Counted from the stretch's first letter, positions 33,423-47,275 are shown. The stretch: 64,000 bases of DNA from Piromyces finnis (GCA_002104945.1 MCFH01000024.1:310001-374000); one strand, 5' to 3'. Numbers and translations: made by a program. Notes: a model not told the origin generated them from the sequence alone.

Positions 33423-35528
33423 TTATCCACGCTTCTTTAAAACCCTATAATAGTTGAAAATATATAAAAATATATCAATTAATAATAGTTAGTAAGGATG
33501 AAGAATTACAATAGTAGTGGGATATATATATATTACTATTTAATATTATATTTTCTAGTATTTTTTTAAAATGATGTATAAAAGCTTTTATTAAATGTAT
33601 ATATACCTATTAAATGAATCTGAAAGTGTAGTATACATAAATTCCCAATAACGATCATATAATTTGATTAATGAATCACCAAATTCTTTAATAATAGTAT
33701 TTGCAGAGAAACTTGGAATAAACTTTTCAAAATCATCAACATCTTCGCCATTCTTTAAAGCAGTTTGAATCTTTATTAATCCTTCAAAAATTGGTTCCAA
33801 AATAACAGGATCATAATTACGACAAATCATATAAAATAAGGATCTAGCGACTCTTGATGATCCTGGTTTTATAAGCTGTATCTCTAAGAAAAGTGAATGT
33901 AAAATATAAACAATGGTGGAATAAAAGGTTTCTTCTGGTTTACATAGTCTTACAATCATGATACCTTGTGTTTTTAAATGACTATTATTTATGATTCAAA
34001 AAAAAAAAAAAATATTACGAAATAATATTAAAAATACTTAGTTTTAAATCCATGGATAATAAAATTCAGTTTTTGTAAGACAAACTTACCTTAAACCTAA
34101 TATTAATTGGGACACTAATAATAATTTAGATTCTTTTTGAAATTGACTATAATCAGAATTATTATTTGTCCAGTTGATTTGACCATCTAAAATGACTAAA
34201 TCAAAGGATTCACCTAATTGGAAACCACTTTTTAATTTATTTATATCACAGTATAAACAATTAAATCTATCTGAATTATGATCAAACATTGGTGATACAC
34301 CATTGCCATTCGGAAGAGTTATTCCACAGCCAGAACTTTCTGGATAATTATTTAAAATATAATTTGTGAAACCTCCTGGAGCACAACTATAGCGTCAATA
34401 TAAATGATAAATTGAAAAAGGTAAATAAAAAAAAAACGTTTATTTCAATGAAAATAGCATAGATAGATATATAATTATACCATATATCAAGAAAATGTGT
34501 ATTTGGACTAAAAATTGGTTTGTCTACACTTTCTACCATGTCTTTAAACATAACTAAATTTAAATTATATAAAGTTTTGGCTGTATTAGGTTGAACACTT
34601 TTTGCCTGAGTTCTTACATTGTTATAATGTTCATCGATAGTTGGATCACTTGCAGCCTTCAAATATAAAATATTTTATTAACTAAAAATAAATTTATAAA
34701 ATTTATAGCTATTCTTAAAAAAAAAAAAAAAAATACCTTTTCCTTTAAATTATCTAATTTTGCAAATATTGGAGATGCTTTTTTAAAGTAGTGAAGTAAT
34801 ATACCATCATATTTTGTATAAGTACTTGAAATTGGAACTTTTTTTTCTTGATTATTTTGAATTTTTGGAGTATTTAAACGATTATTTCCTGATCTCATAA
34901 TATCTATTCAAAATAATATATTATTGGTAAGAAAAATCTTGCCCTTTTACTTTTTAATTTTATAATAATATTATTTTATACCTAATGGTAATAATAATCT
35001 TAATCTTCTATCATCAATTTCAATTTTATTATTTAATTCATTAAATGCTGCTTTTGCTATATAAAGATTTAATATATAAAATGGGATTTCAGAATTTAAA
35101 AAAAAAAAGTAAATTAAAATATCTAAAAAAAATTACTTTAAAATTACCTGCTTTTTCATTTGCAAAAGTAATATAAGCATAACCTAACGGCTTATTCGTA
35201 AATTCATTATAGCAAATATTAATATGTTTATATTTTGTATTTGAAAATTCTTGAGCAAGTCTAGTCTATTAAATTAAAACAAATAAGAGAGATATTAAAA
35301 TGACATAAATCTTAATTTCAAATAATTATAATTTCATTTGAAAAATCAATTTTATAATAATTAAAATTAAAGTATTGATTTAAACTTTATCTATACCTCC
35401 GTTATATTAGATGGAAGATTCGATACAAACATATTAATTTCTCGTTCATGATTATTTTGAATTAACATTGAACTAGAAAGATTGTAAGAACTGGGTTTAT
35501 TGGAAAGTAATATTGGTCTCTTTGACAT
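33423..35528 (-). CDS. RRM plus FtsJ-like RNA methyltransferase, eight exons
   Basis: Exons 35528-35397, 35265-35148, 35056-34982, 34903-34737, 34656-34481, 34386-34090, 33981-33607 and 33444-33423 sum to 1,362 nt and 453 residues with consistent phases. The N-terminal part (about residues 30-107) is an RNA recognition motif: INMFVSNLPSNIT as RNP2 and LGYAYITFANEKAAKAAF as RNP1. The central and C-terminal parts form a Rossmann methyltransferase of the FtsJ class: FLDICCAPGGFTNYIL is the SAM-binding glycine motif, SFDLVILDGQ the next acidic strand, and GIMIVRLCKPEE the later strand with its lysine. The combination predicts a 2'-O-methyltransferase acting on an RNA bound by the RRM; the substrate is unknown. 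The last exon is only 22 nt and encodes VLKKRG. Confidence 0.88.
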
Positions 35529-38500
35529 TTTAATTAATTTAAATCTTTACAAGTATATTCTTTAAAAAAAATAGTTATTTCTTAGGTTTATTTATTGTTA
35601 TCGTTGTTATTTTTTTTTTTCTTTTATTGTTGTTGTTACTTTTTATTACTGTTGAATAATTAATTTTTTTTTTCCTTAATTAAAATTTGTTGATTATTCA
35701 ATTTTATTTCCTTGAAATTCTTTTAGTGATAATAATAATAATATATATATATAGACATTTAAAATGTATATTAATTAATATTCAAATTAGTATCATTGTT
35801 ACAATATTTAATTTATGTAAAGTTCGATATAATATTAAATCTGTACTTTCTGATGAACAAAAAATGAGTGTTAAACAAACACTGTTTCTCTATCAATTCC
35901 TAAAATTAAAAATAAAAATAAATGTGTTTAAAAGATTAGTGCATGAATTTATTGAATGATTTTTAATATAAGACTATCAATGTAAATTTTATTGATTAAA
36001 ATCTTGATAATTTTAATATTCTTATCAAATATACTATACTGGGAATAATTTTTTTTCACCATTATATATATATATATATTATTGTTACTATTATTCTTTT
36101 ACTCAATGGTTTCGTTAATTGAATAAAAATTTTAAATCGGATTTTATGAATTATACATTTCTAAAATAACATTTTTCTATATTGATTATTTTATTGTTTT
36201 TTCTTATTTATTAAAGCATTAAAGAAGAAAGAAAAATAACAATTATGATTTTTACTTTTATAAGTAATAGCTGTTTTTTTTCAACCGTTTCAAAGCTGAA
36301 AATGTTACTTCTTTTTGAAGTATTGTAATAAAAACTATTTTATAACAAATTGATAAAAATTTTATTTAAATTTTTTTTTTTTTAATTTTTTTAAAAAAAA
36401 AAATTCCATATATAAATAATATAATATATAATATATTAATATATTAAAATTTTATTGTCTAAATAACAAATTAAATTATTTATACTATATATAATTATAT
36501 ATACTACTTGCTTAACGAAACTTAACGAAAGTGCATTGATATAATAGATATACAAAAAGAAAGAAAAAGGAAAGAAAAAAAAAAAAGAAAATTATTTTAT
36601 TAATGACAATGTTATAAACTATTTTATTCCATAATTTTAATGTTCATAAAGATAAATGGATTCTCATTAGAAATTTTAAATAGTTAATTCCACATTGGAA
36701 ATATTATTATATATAAATTTTAAATTTTTCTACCTTTTTCCTTTGAATAAGACCGTGAAAAACACGTGAATTTCAATTATTTAATGTAATAGAGGAAAAA
36801 AAAACAATTGCTGTATCACCCATCAAAAAAAAAAATAAAACTAAAATAAAAAAAAAGAATTACTGATTATAGTGGATATTGTTGTTCAATTATTACTAAT
36901 ATTTTTTTACTATTACTACTATTACTCAGTTATTATTAAATAATATTTATTATAATTAATTATAATAATCTTAAATTAATAATTCAAATTTTTAAATATC
37001 AATAGAAAAAAAAATCATTATCAAAATCTTCATTCACCAAAATACAAATTAAGAGAATCAAAAATTCTTAAAAGATAAAAGATAATATATATATATACTT
37101 TATAGTATAAATTATGAATTTTAGAAATAAAACTTTTAAAAATTGCATTTAAAAGTCAAGTATTTAAAAAAATAATAATTATAAAATCATTGGCAATATA
37201 TTTAGTAATAATGATTATGTTAAGATCTACTAATTGAATTATTTAAAAATTTATAGAATATAAATGAATAAACAATTTCAATAATAAATAATATTTTCTA
37301 TGAAATATTTTAATTTTAGACTTTTTTAAATTATATAGATCAAATGTTTAAATAATATAAAGTATATATAATTATAATTATTTAAAACATTTTTTTTTTT
37401 TATTTTATTAAAGATAATGTATGTGTATATGCGTATATATTATTTATTATGTATGTGTAAATAATTATTTAAATATATTTCTTATTCATTAAACTACACC
37501 ATTTATCCTTTATTATTATTACTATAGTTTTTTATAAAAAAAAAAAAAAAAAAAATCATTCCAAAAATAAATGTTTTTTAAAAAGAAATTGAACTATATT
37601 ATAAATAGCTTGAGATTACACTATTTAGATATATTTTTCTTTATAATAACATCTATTCAATTAAAATAAAACTAAATATATAATAAAATAAAAATTTTTT
37701 TTAATAATGAATTATTTTTCATTGTACGTAAAGTATATAATAATAATAATAAAAAAAAAAAGAATATTAACTTTTTAAATTCTATACCTAAAAATAACTT
37801 CTTTTATTTTTTTTTAAACTTAAATTATCTATTTTTATTTTATAAATAATTATAAATAGTTATTTTGTAAATGTAGAGTTATTAATATAACAAACTTTAA
37901 TATAGGAAATAATTTATATAATTCATAATGCATATATGAAAAATAATTAATAATATGAAAATATTTAAAACTACCACTTTAAATAAAAATGAAATGACTT
38001 AAAAGAAATAGCATTTTAAAATTAATATTCTCATTATATTTAATAAAGAAAAATAATAACCTATAATTAATATTCTTATTTTTTAAAAAAAAAAAACAAA
38101 CAAAATAAAAAGTATAAAGTAAATAAAATATAAGATTAAAAATATACTGCAACATCTACAATAAAAAGTTTAAAGCTTATACTATATTTAAACCAAAAAG
38201 AAAAATAAAATAAAGTAAATAATAAATATTATAAATTATAATTTTATTCTTTTTTTTTAAAAAAAATAGTATTAGAATTGTTCAAACTAATATATCTAAT
38301 TTTAAATCATGTATTATATTAATTTATTAAATTACAAATTTAAAATGTCATGAATACCATTAATAATTTGTATTTTTTTTTTTTTTTAAGAATAAATATA
38401 AAAATAAGTTTTAGTTTTTTTAAATTATATAATAATTAAACTTACAATTAAAGTGATTATATTTAAAATCTTATTATAATATAAAATTTTTTAGTTCTAT

Positions 38501-38790
38501 ATCAAAAAATCAAAATCAAAATCATATAAAAAGGAAAGAATGTTTTAACATTTTTAAAAACCATTCTTTATAAATACTTTTTATTTAAAAGGTTAAAAGA
38601 ATACAAACAAAACAAAAAAAACTAATTATTTAATTTATCAATTAAATAAGATTAAATAATCTTTAAAAAATATATATTATAATTATATATTTTTATATAC
38701 CAAAAAACTAAAAAAACAACTTTCAAAACTCTCTCCCAAGGAAAAAATATTTTATTTTAAAAATTTTTTTTTAAATTTAAAACTATTAAA
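35529..38790. other. Gene desert upstream of the Gln/Lys-rich gene
   Basis: 3.3 kb of AT-rich sequence between divergent genes. A plus-strand ORF at 35687-35959 has no coding character. Two copies of CTTAACGAAA stand in tandem at about 36511-36530, and one CACGTG E-box lies near 36763-36768. I see nothing else. Confidence 0.5.
38729..38737 (+). promoter_or_regulatory. Pyrimidine tract (CTCTCTCCC) upstream of the Gln/Lys-rich gene
   Basis: This C-containing pyrimidine run is out of character in a region made almost only of A and T, and it lies 54 nt before the start codon. It could be the initiator or a TOP-like 5' end of a strongly transcribed mRNA. The transcript start is unknown. Confidence 0.35.
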
Positions 38791-39861
38791 ATGGGTAAGC
38801 AAAACACTCCTTTAATTTTAGGTTTCGTTAACAACGCCGCTAGAAACACTTTCAATGTTTCTCAAAAGCAAGTTCAAAACAAGAACGTTCAACAAAAAGC
38901 TGTTAAGCAACAAAAGCCACAACAACAAGATTGGACTAATGTTAACAAGAAGACTAACAAAAAAGGAACTCAATCATTCCAAAGTTGGGCTGATGTTGCT
39001 AGTCGCAACACCAAGAGTGAACTTCAAAAGACAAGCTGGGCTAATGTTGTCAAGCAACAAGAAAAGACTCAACAACGTTCAGTTAAACCACAACAACAAG
39101 CTAAGCAACAACAAGCTAAGCCAGTTCAAAAACAACAACAAAAGCAACAAAAGCAACAACAACAACAATTGAAGAACACTAAGTCCCAACAAACCCAAAC
39201 TTGGGGATGGTACCCAGCTTCAAAACAAGAAGCCGAATTAAAGAAATTAAACCAAAGAAATGAAAAGTCCGTCAAACAAGCTAACAACAAGGTTCAAAAC
39301 AAGCAACAAAACAAACAACAAGGAAAGCAACAAAACAAGCCACAAGGAAAGCAACAAAACAAGCAACAATTAATGAAGCAACAAAAGATGAGAAATGCTA
39401 AATTAATGATGGAAAAGCAAGCTAACAAGAGAGAACAAGAAATGAAGAAGAATTTCAATCTCTTAAAGAACATTAACAACTTATACGATGCTTTCAATTT
39501 AAGACTTCCATCAGAAAACTCTCGTGGTGCTTGGATTAGCTCTAACAAGGTTGGTAGTGATAAGGTTTTATCTGTTGCTACTTTATACGCTATTAGAAAT
39601 GCTCCAAGTACTCGTGGTAAGAAATGCTTTGTCCAACGTAATGGCCAAATCATTTTCAACAACAAGTGCATTCGCCGTGCTGTTGAAGGTAGATTCACTG
39701 GTCACAAGAAGTTCCGTGGTAACCGTGTCTTAACTTACATTCCAGAAAAATGGTTATCACAAGATAATGGTTATTCAAAGGGTGCCAACTATGAAAAGTT
39801 TGCTAGTATAAATGGTCCAAAGAGAAATGAAAGATGTTACTCTTTCAAGGGTGTTTACTAA
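38791..39861 (+). CDS. Gln/Lys-rich basic protein with strong codon bias
   Basis: A single-exon gene of 356 residues. Codon use differs sharply from all neighbours: AAG and AAC outnumber AAA and AAT, CAA is used almost exclusively for Gln, and CGT, GGT, GCT and GTT are preferred, which in AT-rich genomes marks very highly expressed genes. Residues about 20-215 are Gln, Lys and Asn-rich and hold three spaced motifs DWTNVNKK, SWADVASR and SWANVVKQ. Repeats such as NKQQGKQQNKPQGKQQNK follow. Residues about 225-356 look folded: NLYDAFNLRLPS, GAWISSNKVGSDKVLSVATL, KCFVQRNGQIIFNNKCIRRA and RVLTYIPEKWL. The overall charge is strongly basic, suggesting nucleic-acid or ribosome binding. I do not recognise the family. 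Confidence 0.88.
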   Translation: MGKQNTPLILGFVNNAARNTFNVSQKQVQNKNVQQKAVKQQKPQQQDWTNVNKKTNKKGTQSFQSWADVASRNTKSELQKTSWANVVKQQEKTQQRSVKPQQQAKQQQAKPVQKQQQKQQKQQQQQLKNTKSQQTQTWGWYPASKQEAELKKLNQRNEKSVKQANNKVQNKQQNKQQGKQQNKPQGKQQNKQQLMKQQKMRNAKLMMEKQANKREQEMKKNFNLLKNINNLYDAFNLRLPSENSRGAWISSNKVGSDKVLSVATLYAIRNAPSTRGKKCFVQRNGQIIFNNKCIRRAVEGRFTGHKKFRGNRVLTYIPEKWLSQDNGYSKGANYEKFASINGPKRNERCYSFKGVY

Positions 39862-42800
39862 TTTAATTACTTTTTGTACTTAAATCAATAATATACCTAA
39901 GAAAGAAGTTTAAAAAAAATTTAAAAAAGAAGGATTATTCTTATGTATATATTATATATAAAATATACCACCTTTTTTAAAATATAAAAAATATAAAAAA
40001 ATAAAAAAAAAATTTTAAATAATTTATTGTTTTTTCTCAATTACAAAATTTTTTGTGTCTATCCTATTTAATATGTCTATCCTATTTAATATCAAATTTA
40101 AATTTCTATATCATGTATTTGGACAATTTTACTATTTAAGTTATGAATTATTTATATGGATGCGTAATAAATATTTTTGAAAGAGTTTATTTTTATTTTT
40201 AGAAAGAAATTTTAGTAATCTTTTTGATATTTAATAATAATTGAAAGTAATATTTTGTTTTTTAATAATTAAATTTAAACCTATATATAATAATACTAAT
40301 GATATTTTAAAAAAGCTTTAACCCTTTAATTATTAATTTATTATTTTATATTTATACAACTATTTACATTATTATTTAAATCAATAAAAAATTCGGAAAT
40401 CAATTACAATATGTCATTGTATAGTGCTAAAGGGTGGTCAAATTATTGATAAAATATAATAAATTACACTTTATATTTTTTTATAAATTTATTTATAAAT
40501 ATATTTAAAGTAATTTATTTTTTAATTAATATAATGCAAGTAGTAATCTATTTATTTTAATATTTACTATAAAAATAAATAACTTTTTTTTTAGTATTAG
40601 ATATAAAAATATTAATATTTAAAATATATTAGAAAATAAAATTATAATGAATATTTTATTTAGTACTATCTAGTATTTCTAAAGATATACATACGAATAG
40701 TTACATCTTTCCTTTTCATAATTTAACATTTGTAAAATAGACCTTTTTTTTTAAGTTTTGTTTTGCCAGATTTAGTTATATTGAATTTTTATTACTTATT
40801 TATTTATTTACTTATTTATTTATTCATTTATTATTTTTAATTAATTTTAATTAATTTTTTCCATAAATATATTATTTACAAAAAGAATTAAAATTTTAAA
40901 TTAATCATATGACAATTCAACCTTTAAAATTCCAACCTAATGAAATTTAATAATAGTAGCAATAACAATGAAATAATCATAACTACTCTATTAAGTTACT
41001 ATTATTATTATTATTATTAATTACAGTATATCATATTATATTTTGATATTTTATTTTTTTAAAAAAGAAAAAAAAAACATTGAAGTTCATAATAATATTA
41101 TTAAATGAATATTTCAAAATTTTTTATTAAATCACATGAATTAGTAATATTTTAATTTTTACCATCATGAATGAATGATTTATTATTATAAATAAATTTA
41201 GCCATGAGGATTAATCGATTAATCGTTTTTTGAAATAGCAAAAAAATCATTTATGTTTTTTCTTTTGAAATAATAAAAACAACAACAACAACAGTATCAA
41301 CATTTCTGTAAATACACTTTTTTTAATTAATAAAAATACATAAACTTTATCAAATTGTATTAATTAAACCGTTTTTAAATCCATTTCTTTTTTTCAATTT
41401 TTTCAATTTGTTTTTATTTAATAAAAAGTTAAATTAAATGGATAATTTATATTAAAAGAAAGAATTTAGTTTATTTTAATTAAATAAAATAATTAATAAA
41501 TAATATATCATAAATATATTGAAATCAATAATTACAATATAAATTGTATATATTATAATATATCAATAGAAAGGGATCAAATGAAGGAGAATTTTAATTA
41601 TTTATTTATTAATTTAAAAAAAAAAACAAAACAATAATAAATAAATAAATAAATAAATAAATAAGTAAATAATAAAAGAAATATTTAATAAAGTTAATAA
41701 TAGCAATAATAATTATTATAATATTATAATATCAATTTATTTAATTATTAATTCATTATCAATAAATAATTGTAAAAGAATAGTAATAGTTTTTTATACT
41801 ATTTTTTTTATTGATCATTAATAAAAATTGATGGTATCAAGCAGGGTGCGGTCAAATGTTTAAATGAAATAGATTTGAACAATGGAGTTTATCAAGATGA
41901 TCTTCCATTTTTTCCATTTTGAATCATATGAATTAAGTGAATGAATGAATAACAAATCAAATAAATGTAGATAGATAAATAAATAAACAAAAATAAATAA
42001 ATTTAATATCAAAAAAAAAAAAAAAAATTGGTAAAAGTGACAAGATTCCTTTATTTATGTAATTATCTATACCAATTGATTGCTTTTTAATGTTGATGTA
42101 TAAAGTTTATTAATTTAAACGAATAATAATATTTTTTTCTATTTGATTAGGTGTCCATAATATATTGTATATTATATATATTATCATATCATGAGGAACG
42201 ATTTATTTATTAATAATAAAATGTTTTTTTAAAAGTTTTTATTTTTATTTTATTTTATCCAGTGATAACAATTGATTTACAAAATTAATTAATATACAAT
42301 CTTGATTAAAAAAAATTCATTTGTTTAAAAATAATTAATAATTTATAATAAAAAGGCTATAAAAACTAGGTCATTTCCCCTTCCCATAGCATTAAATATT
42401 TTTACTTTACAATAGTTTTATATCGTAAAAAAAAAAAAGAGTATTGATCTCTTATTAATTATAGTTAAACTATCAATACCATTACTTTCAATAAAATATA
42501 AAAAGAAATATAAAGGATATTATATATACGCCAACATAAAAAATATATTTTTTAATTGATAACGACAATAACAACAAAACCACAAAGCAATAAAACGTAG
42601 TCACACACAATAAAAAAAAAAAAAGGAGCATAAAATAATTATATATGTTGAAAACAAATATAAATTATTAACAATATAACTAAATAACTAATTTCAAAGT
42701 TAACAGTATTTTAAAATAATATACCAATATTTAAAACATAATAATATATTATATATAAATAACTTTCTACAATTATACATACATATAATATTAATATTAT

Positions 42801-44177
42801 ATCACTAATAAATAAAGAATAAGACATAAATAACTTGTAAATAATATATACCTTAATAACAAATAAAATATAAACTTTTCTTATAAAAAAAAAAAGGTAA
42901 AAAATTATTTTATATTAATAATTAAACAACAACAATTTTTATATATACAACATAGTATACAGAGTATACAGAGTATACATAGTATCTAAAGTAAAATCAA
43001 CCCTACAAACTTTAATTATAAAATAATAAAGTTAATTTGATATTGTAATACGTAGAATAGATTTATTTATACATATAATTAACAATTAACCAAGAATAAT
43101 AAGTATAATCTATATTTAAATTTATTTTTCTAGTTGTCCTTCACTATGATTTATTTATAAAAGGTGGTAGTTGTTGTTGCCAACCTTTATTTTTTTTTAG
43201 ATAATTAATACTACTACAATCATTATTACAATATAGTTATTCTATTTAAATAATTAATTAATATAAAATTTTAATATATTTAATTACCTTTATAAAAATT
43301 TATATATGCATACAATATATTTATGAATATAAAAAAATTAATAATTAAAAAATAATTTATATTAAAAAGGTTAGATAGATTAAAAAATTATTTATAAAAA
43401 AGAAATTATTTATTTAAAATTAAAAATACTGCTTTTCTTTATTTTTTTATTTTATTTTGCGTTTTTTTTTTTTTTTTAAAAAAATCCTCACCAGCAAAAT
43501 TATATAGTAGTATTATTATAATTTTAAAAAAAGAAAATTATAAATTCAAACTATTATAATTAGAAATAAAATTATATAAAATAAATAAAAAGAATTGTTA
43601 TTTATTATATTTATAAACATAAAGAAAATATATATATTATATTTTGTAATTTATTTACAACTAGAAAAAGAAAAATATACATTTTATTAGAATAATAAAT
43701 ATATATATATAAACTAAAAAAAAAAAAAAAATACATAATAAATATTTAACAAAAAGAAAACAACTACAACAACAACAAAAAATAATAAAAAAAAAAAACT
43801 GAAAAGTAATTTTGAAGCTTTCTGTAAAGAGAAAAGATAAAAAAAAGTAATTTTTATAATATTTAATAGCACAAAGTATATTATTATTATTATTATTAAT
43901 GGTAATAGTAGTAGTAGTAGTAGTAGAAAAAGTATATAAAAAAAAGTCATTATAATATTCAGAGAAAACAAGAAAACCTTAAAAAAAAATAAATACAATT
44001 ATATATTATTTGTGTTTTTTCTTTATTAAAAGTTTATTTAAAATATAAAATTTTATAATACTAATATTTATTTATTTATTTATTATTATTAATTTCTTTT
44101 TATTTAAAAAGTCAATATACATTAATAAATAAATTAAATTATTCATACATTAATTATTAATAATAAAATAAAATAAA
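39862..44177. other. Gene desert between the Gln/Lys-rich gene and LARP1
   Basis: 4.3 kb of AT-rich sequence. Small repeats only: an 18-bp direct repeat (TGTCTATCCTATTTAATA twice) near 40055-40092, a 16-bp perfect palindrome at 41209-41224, and four decamer copies related to AGTATACAGA near 42953-42985. The last part should contain the LARP1 promoter and leader. ORFs here are low-complexity artefacts. Confidence 0.5.
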
Positions 44178-47100
44178 ATGGAAGGAGGTAAATATATTAT
44201 ATGAATGTTAAAAAAAACTTTTACTGTATATAATAGAATATTTATTAAAAAGCTATTTTTATTAATGTGTTCTTATTTGTATATATATATTGCTTTATCT
44301 TGCTTTTTCTTTTAAAAAGATAATCAAAATAAAGGAAATAATAAGAAAACCACCACTAAAGGAAAATTCCAAGATAAGAATAACAACGGTGGTGTTAAGA
44401 AGAGTAATAACAATAGTAAGGATTTCACAAAGAATAAGAATAATAATAAAAAGGCTTCAGCTGTAACTACCAATGCTGTAGCTACTGGTACAACTGCTTC
44501 TTCAGCCAACAGCATCTTTGGCAAACGTAGTAATAACTATCAACGTAATAATAACAAGAACAGTTCATTTTTCAATTCTAGTAGTTCTAACAATCCATTT
44601 TCAAGTTCTTATAACAGTAATGATAATCCTTTCTCAAAGAATTCATTTGGATCTGGTAAAAGTCCATTTTCATCATCCTATGATCGTAGCTATTTCAACA
44701 AAAATAAGGGAGGAAGTCCATTTAGCAAAAATAACGGAAGAAATAATCAACGTAATAATAAGTCCCCATTTACATTTAATCAAAATACTAACAATGTAGA
44801 TGGTCTTGTTGATATTAACAGTCTTGACTCTTCTAAACTTGATATGTTAACCATGAAAACATACCTTAAACAACAAATAGAATATTATTTCAGTGTAGAA
44901 AACTTATGCAAGGATATGTATATGCGTCAACAAATGGATAAGGATGGATATGTTCATTTATCTACTTTATTAAAATTCAAACGTACAAAAAGTTTAATTG
45001 ATATTGCTAAAGATGTTGATAAGAAATCGGGATCTGAAGCTACATACGATGATGTATGGGAATCTAACTTAATTGTTGATTCCCTAGACAATGGTGATGT
45101 TGTTGAAATTAAAAAGAATGAAAATGAAATTAAGCTTCGTAAAAAGTATGATTGGAAGAATTGGTTAAATCCTGATTTAACAGGTAAAATAATGTGGCGT
45201 TTTTTTTTTTATTATTAATATTAACTTTTTTTAAAGATCAAATAATTCAATAAGGTTTATGGGCGTGATATACTAACGTTTATTTTAAACATATATACAT
45301 TAATATATTAAAAATTAGAGGATAAAAATGAAGATGATATCAATGTTCTTGGTGATGAAGGTAAATATTCATGCATACTTAAATTTAATAATATTATATT
45401 ATTATTTCTAGGAATTTACATATAATTTATTTAGAAAGCATTTATGATTAACTCAACCCTCTATTAATTTTTTTTTAAAAAAAAAATTAAAAATATTTAA
45501 ATATATTTATTTACTATTCGATAAATTGGTAACAAAAAAAAAAAAAAAAAGATAATGAATGGACTACAATTACTTCACGTAAACAAAAAAAGAATTCAAA
45601 GAATGGTGCTGAAAAGGTAAAACAAAGTAATAACGATGATGATCTCTTCCAATTTGATGAAGAATGGAATGAAGAAGGAAACAATGAAAAGGATATTAAG
45701 AAATCTGCTATTGAATGGAGTGATGATGAAAATGATGATATTAATTTAAATGAAACTGAAGATCAAGAAGAAGATGAATCTGAATATGAAATTGATGATG
45801 ATCAAATCAATGGTTTAATGTTAGTACTTCCAAGACCAAGACAATCCAGTGGACAAAATTCTGCTAGTGGAAGTGGTGCTTTTTCTTCCTCATATAATAG
45901 AAAATATGGTAGAAGCTTTGGTAAAAGCAATGATATGAACCAAGTTATTAATGATGGTTTAGTCTTTTATGAAAACAACTTAAATAGAAAAGGTAGTAAT
46001 AATCAATTCAAAACTGGATCCAGTAATAACTCTAGCTTTAAGATTGATGATAAAAACAAGGCATTCTCAAGCATTCAACAACAACGTTCTAATCTTTCTT
46101 CCAACCTTAAAAAATCATCCTATTCTACCAGTTTTAATGATAAGAAAAATAATAACAGTTTAACTAATGATTCAAAGGATCATTCCTTAAATTCAAAGAA
46201 GGATTACTTCAAGGGATATTCCTCTTCTCCAAAGAATATTAATGGCAATAAAAAGAATCAAAAACGTTTATTCGTTCCAGAATCACCAGCTGTTCATTCT
46301 GAATATCTTGGCTCCACCCCATCTCCAATTGGTTACTTAATGACAAATGAAGCCCCATCAAAATCTGCAAGAAGTTCACGAAACAATAATGCTATCTCTG
46401 GTCCACCACCATCTACTTCTGTTCCAATTGCCTATAGTTTAGGTCGTCCAGGTACCTCATCTGGTTTAGATATACCTAGAAACTCCTTTAATAGAAGTGG
46501 TATTTTAGGCAGCAGTTACAACAATAATAACAATAGTTTTGGTGCCAAGAATGGTGGTCAAAGTGCTTCAAGTAGTCTTGGTGCTAGTTTCAAGGAGTTC
46601 CCAGCTTTCCAACATCCAAGTTATGAAATATTAAAGGAAAATGGCTTTATTCAACACAAGTACACCAAATTCCATGCCAAGGCAATTAAGGAACGTCAAT
46701 TAGCAGGTATTGGTCATTCCCAAGAAATGAATACCATGTTCCGTTTCTGGAGTCACTTTTTACGTGAACGTTTTAACGCCAACATGTATAATGAATTTAA
46801 GAAATTAGCCTTGGAAGATGCTGAAGCTGGTTATCGTTATGGTTTAGAATGTTTATTCCGTTTCTATTCCTACGGTTTAGAAGTTCATTTCCGTCAAGAT
46901 ATTTTTGATGATTTCCAAACGGTTACATTGGAAGATTATCTTGAAAAAGACAAATTATACGGTTTAGAAAAATTCTGGGCCTTATTACATTATCGTAAGG
47001 ATAAGAAAAAGTTAACCATAAAACCAGAATTAGAAGAAATTTTAAAGAAATTCCCAACTATTGAAGAATTTAGAAAATTACGTAAATACTATCCAAGACA

Positions 47101-47275
47101 CGGTAATAACAATACTCTTCCAAACAATGGTAATGGTTCTTCTAATCCAGCACCAGTAAGTAGTAGTTTTACTAATACTCCAGCTATAAATCTTGAAATG
47201 GATATGGATTTAAATACGATGACTATGGATCCAACACTTTCTAGTGCTGATTTATTAGGTACTTCCACCGAATAA
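44178..47275 (+). CDS. LARP1: La-related protein 1 (LARP1), four exons
   Basis: Exons 44178-44187, 44320-45183, 45319-45360 and 45552-47275 sum to 2,640 nt and 879 residues. The first coding exon is only 10 nt (MEG plus G). Residues 5-175 are Asn/Lys/Ser/Phe low complexity with NPFSS/SPFSK repeats. The La motif lies at about 179-262: [25 protein letters not shown] then [13 protein letters not shown]. After an acidic and Ser-rich linker, the DM15 region lies at about 653-804: [17 protein letters not shown], then three helical repeats with [32 protein letters not shown] and [14 protein letters not shown]. La motif plus DM15 defines LARP1, which in animals binds the m7G cap and first bases of TOP mRNAs and controls ribosomal-protein translation below TOR. 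The transcript is probably autonomous; no neighbour is functionally linked. Confidence 0.95.

Noticed and set aside
35687-35959. 90-codon plus-strand ORF
   Set aside because: Composition of translated AT-rich intergenic DNA; no domain or signal sequence.
41209-41224. 16-bp perfect palindrome GATTAATCGATTAATC
   Set aside because: Palindromes of this size occur by chance in AT-rich DNA, and nothing nearby suggests an operator.
43714-43998. Hydrophobic minus-strand ORF of 94 codons
   Set aside because: Built from A/T homopolymers and a TAG microsatellite.
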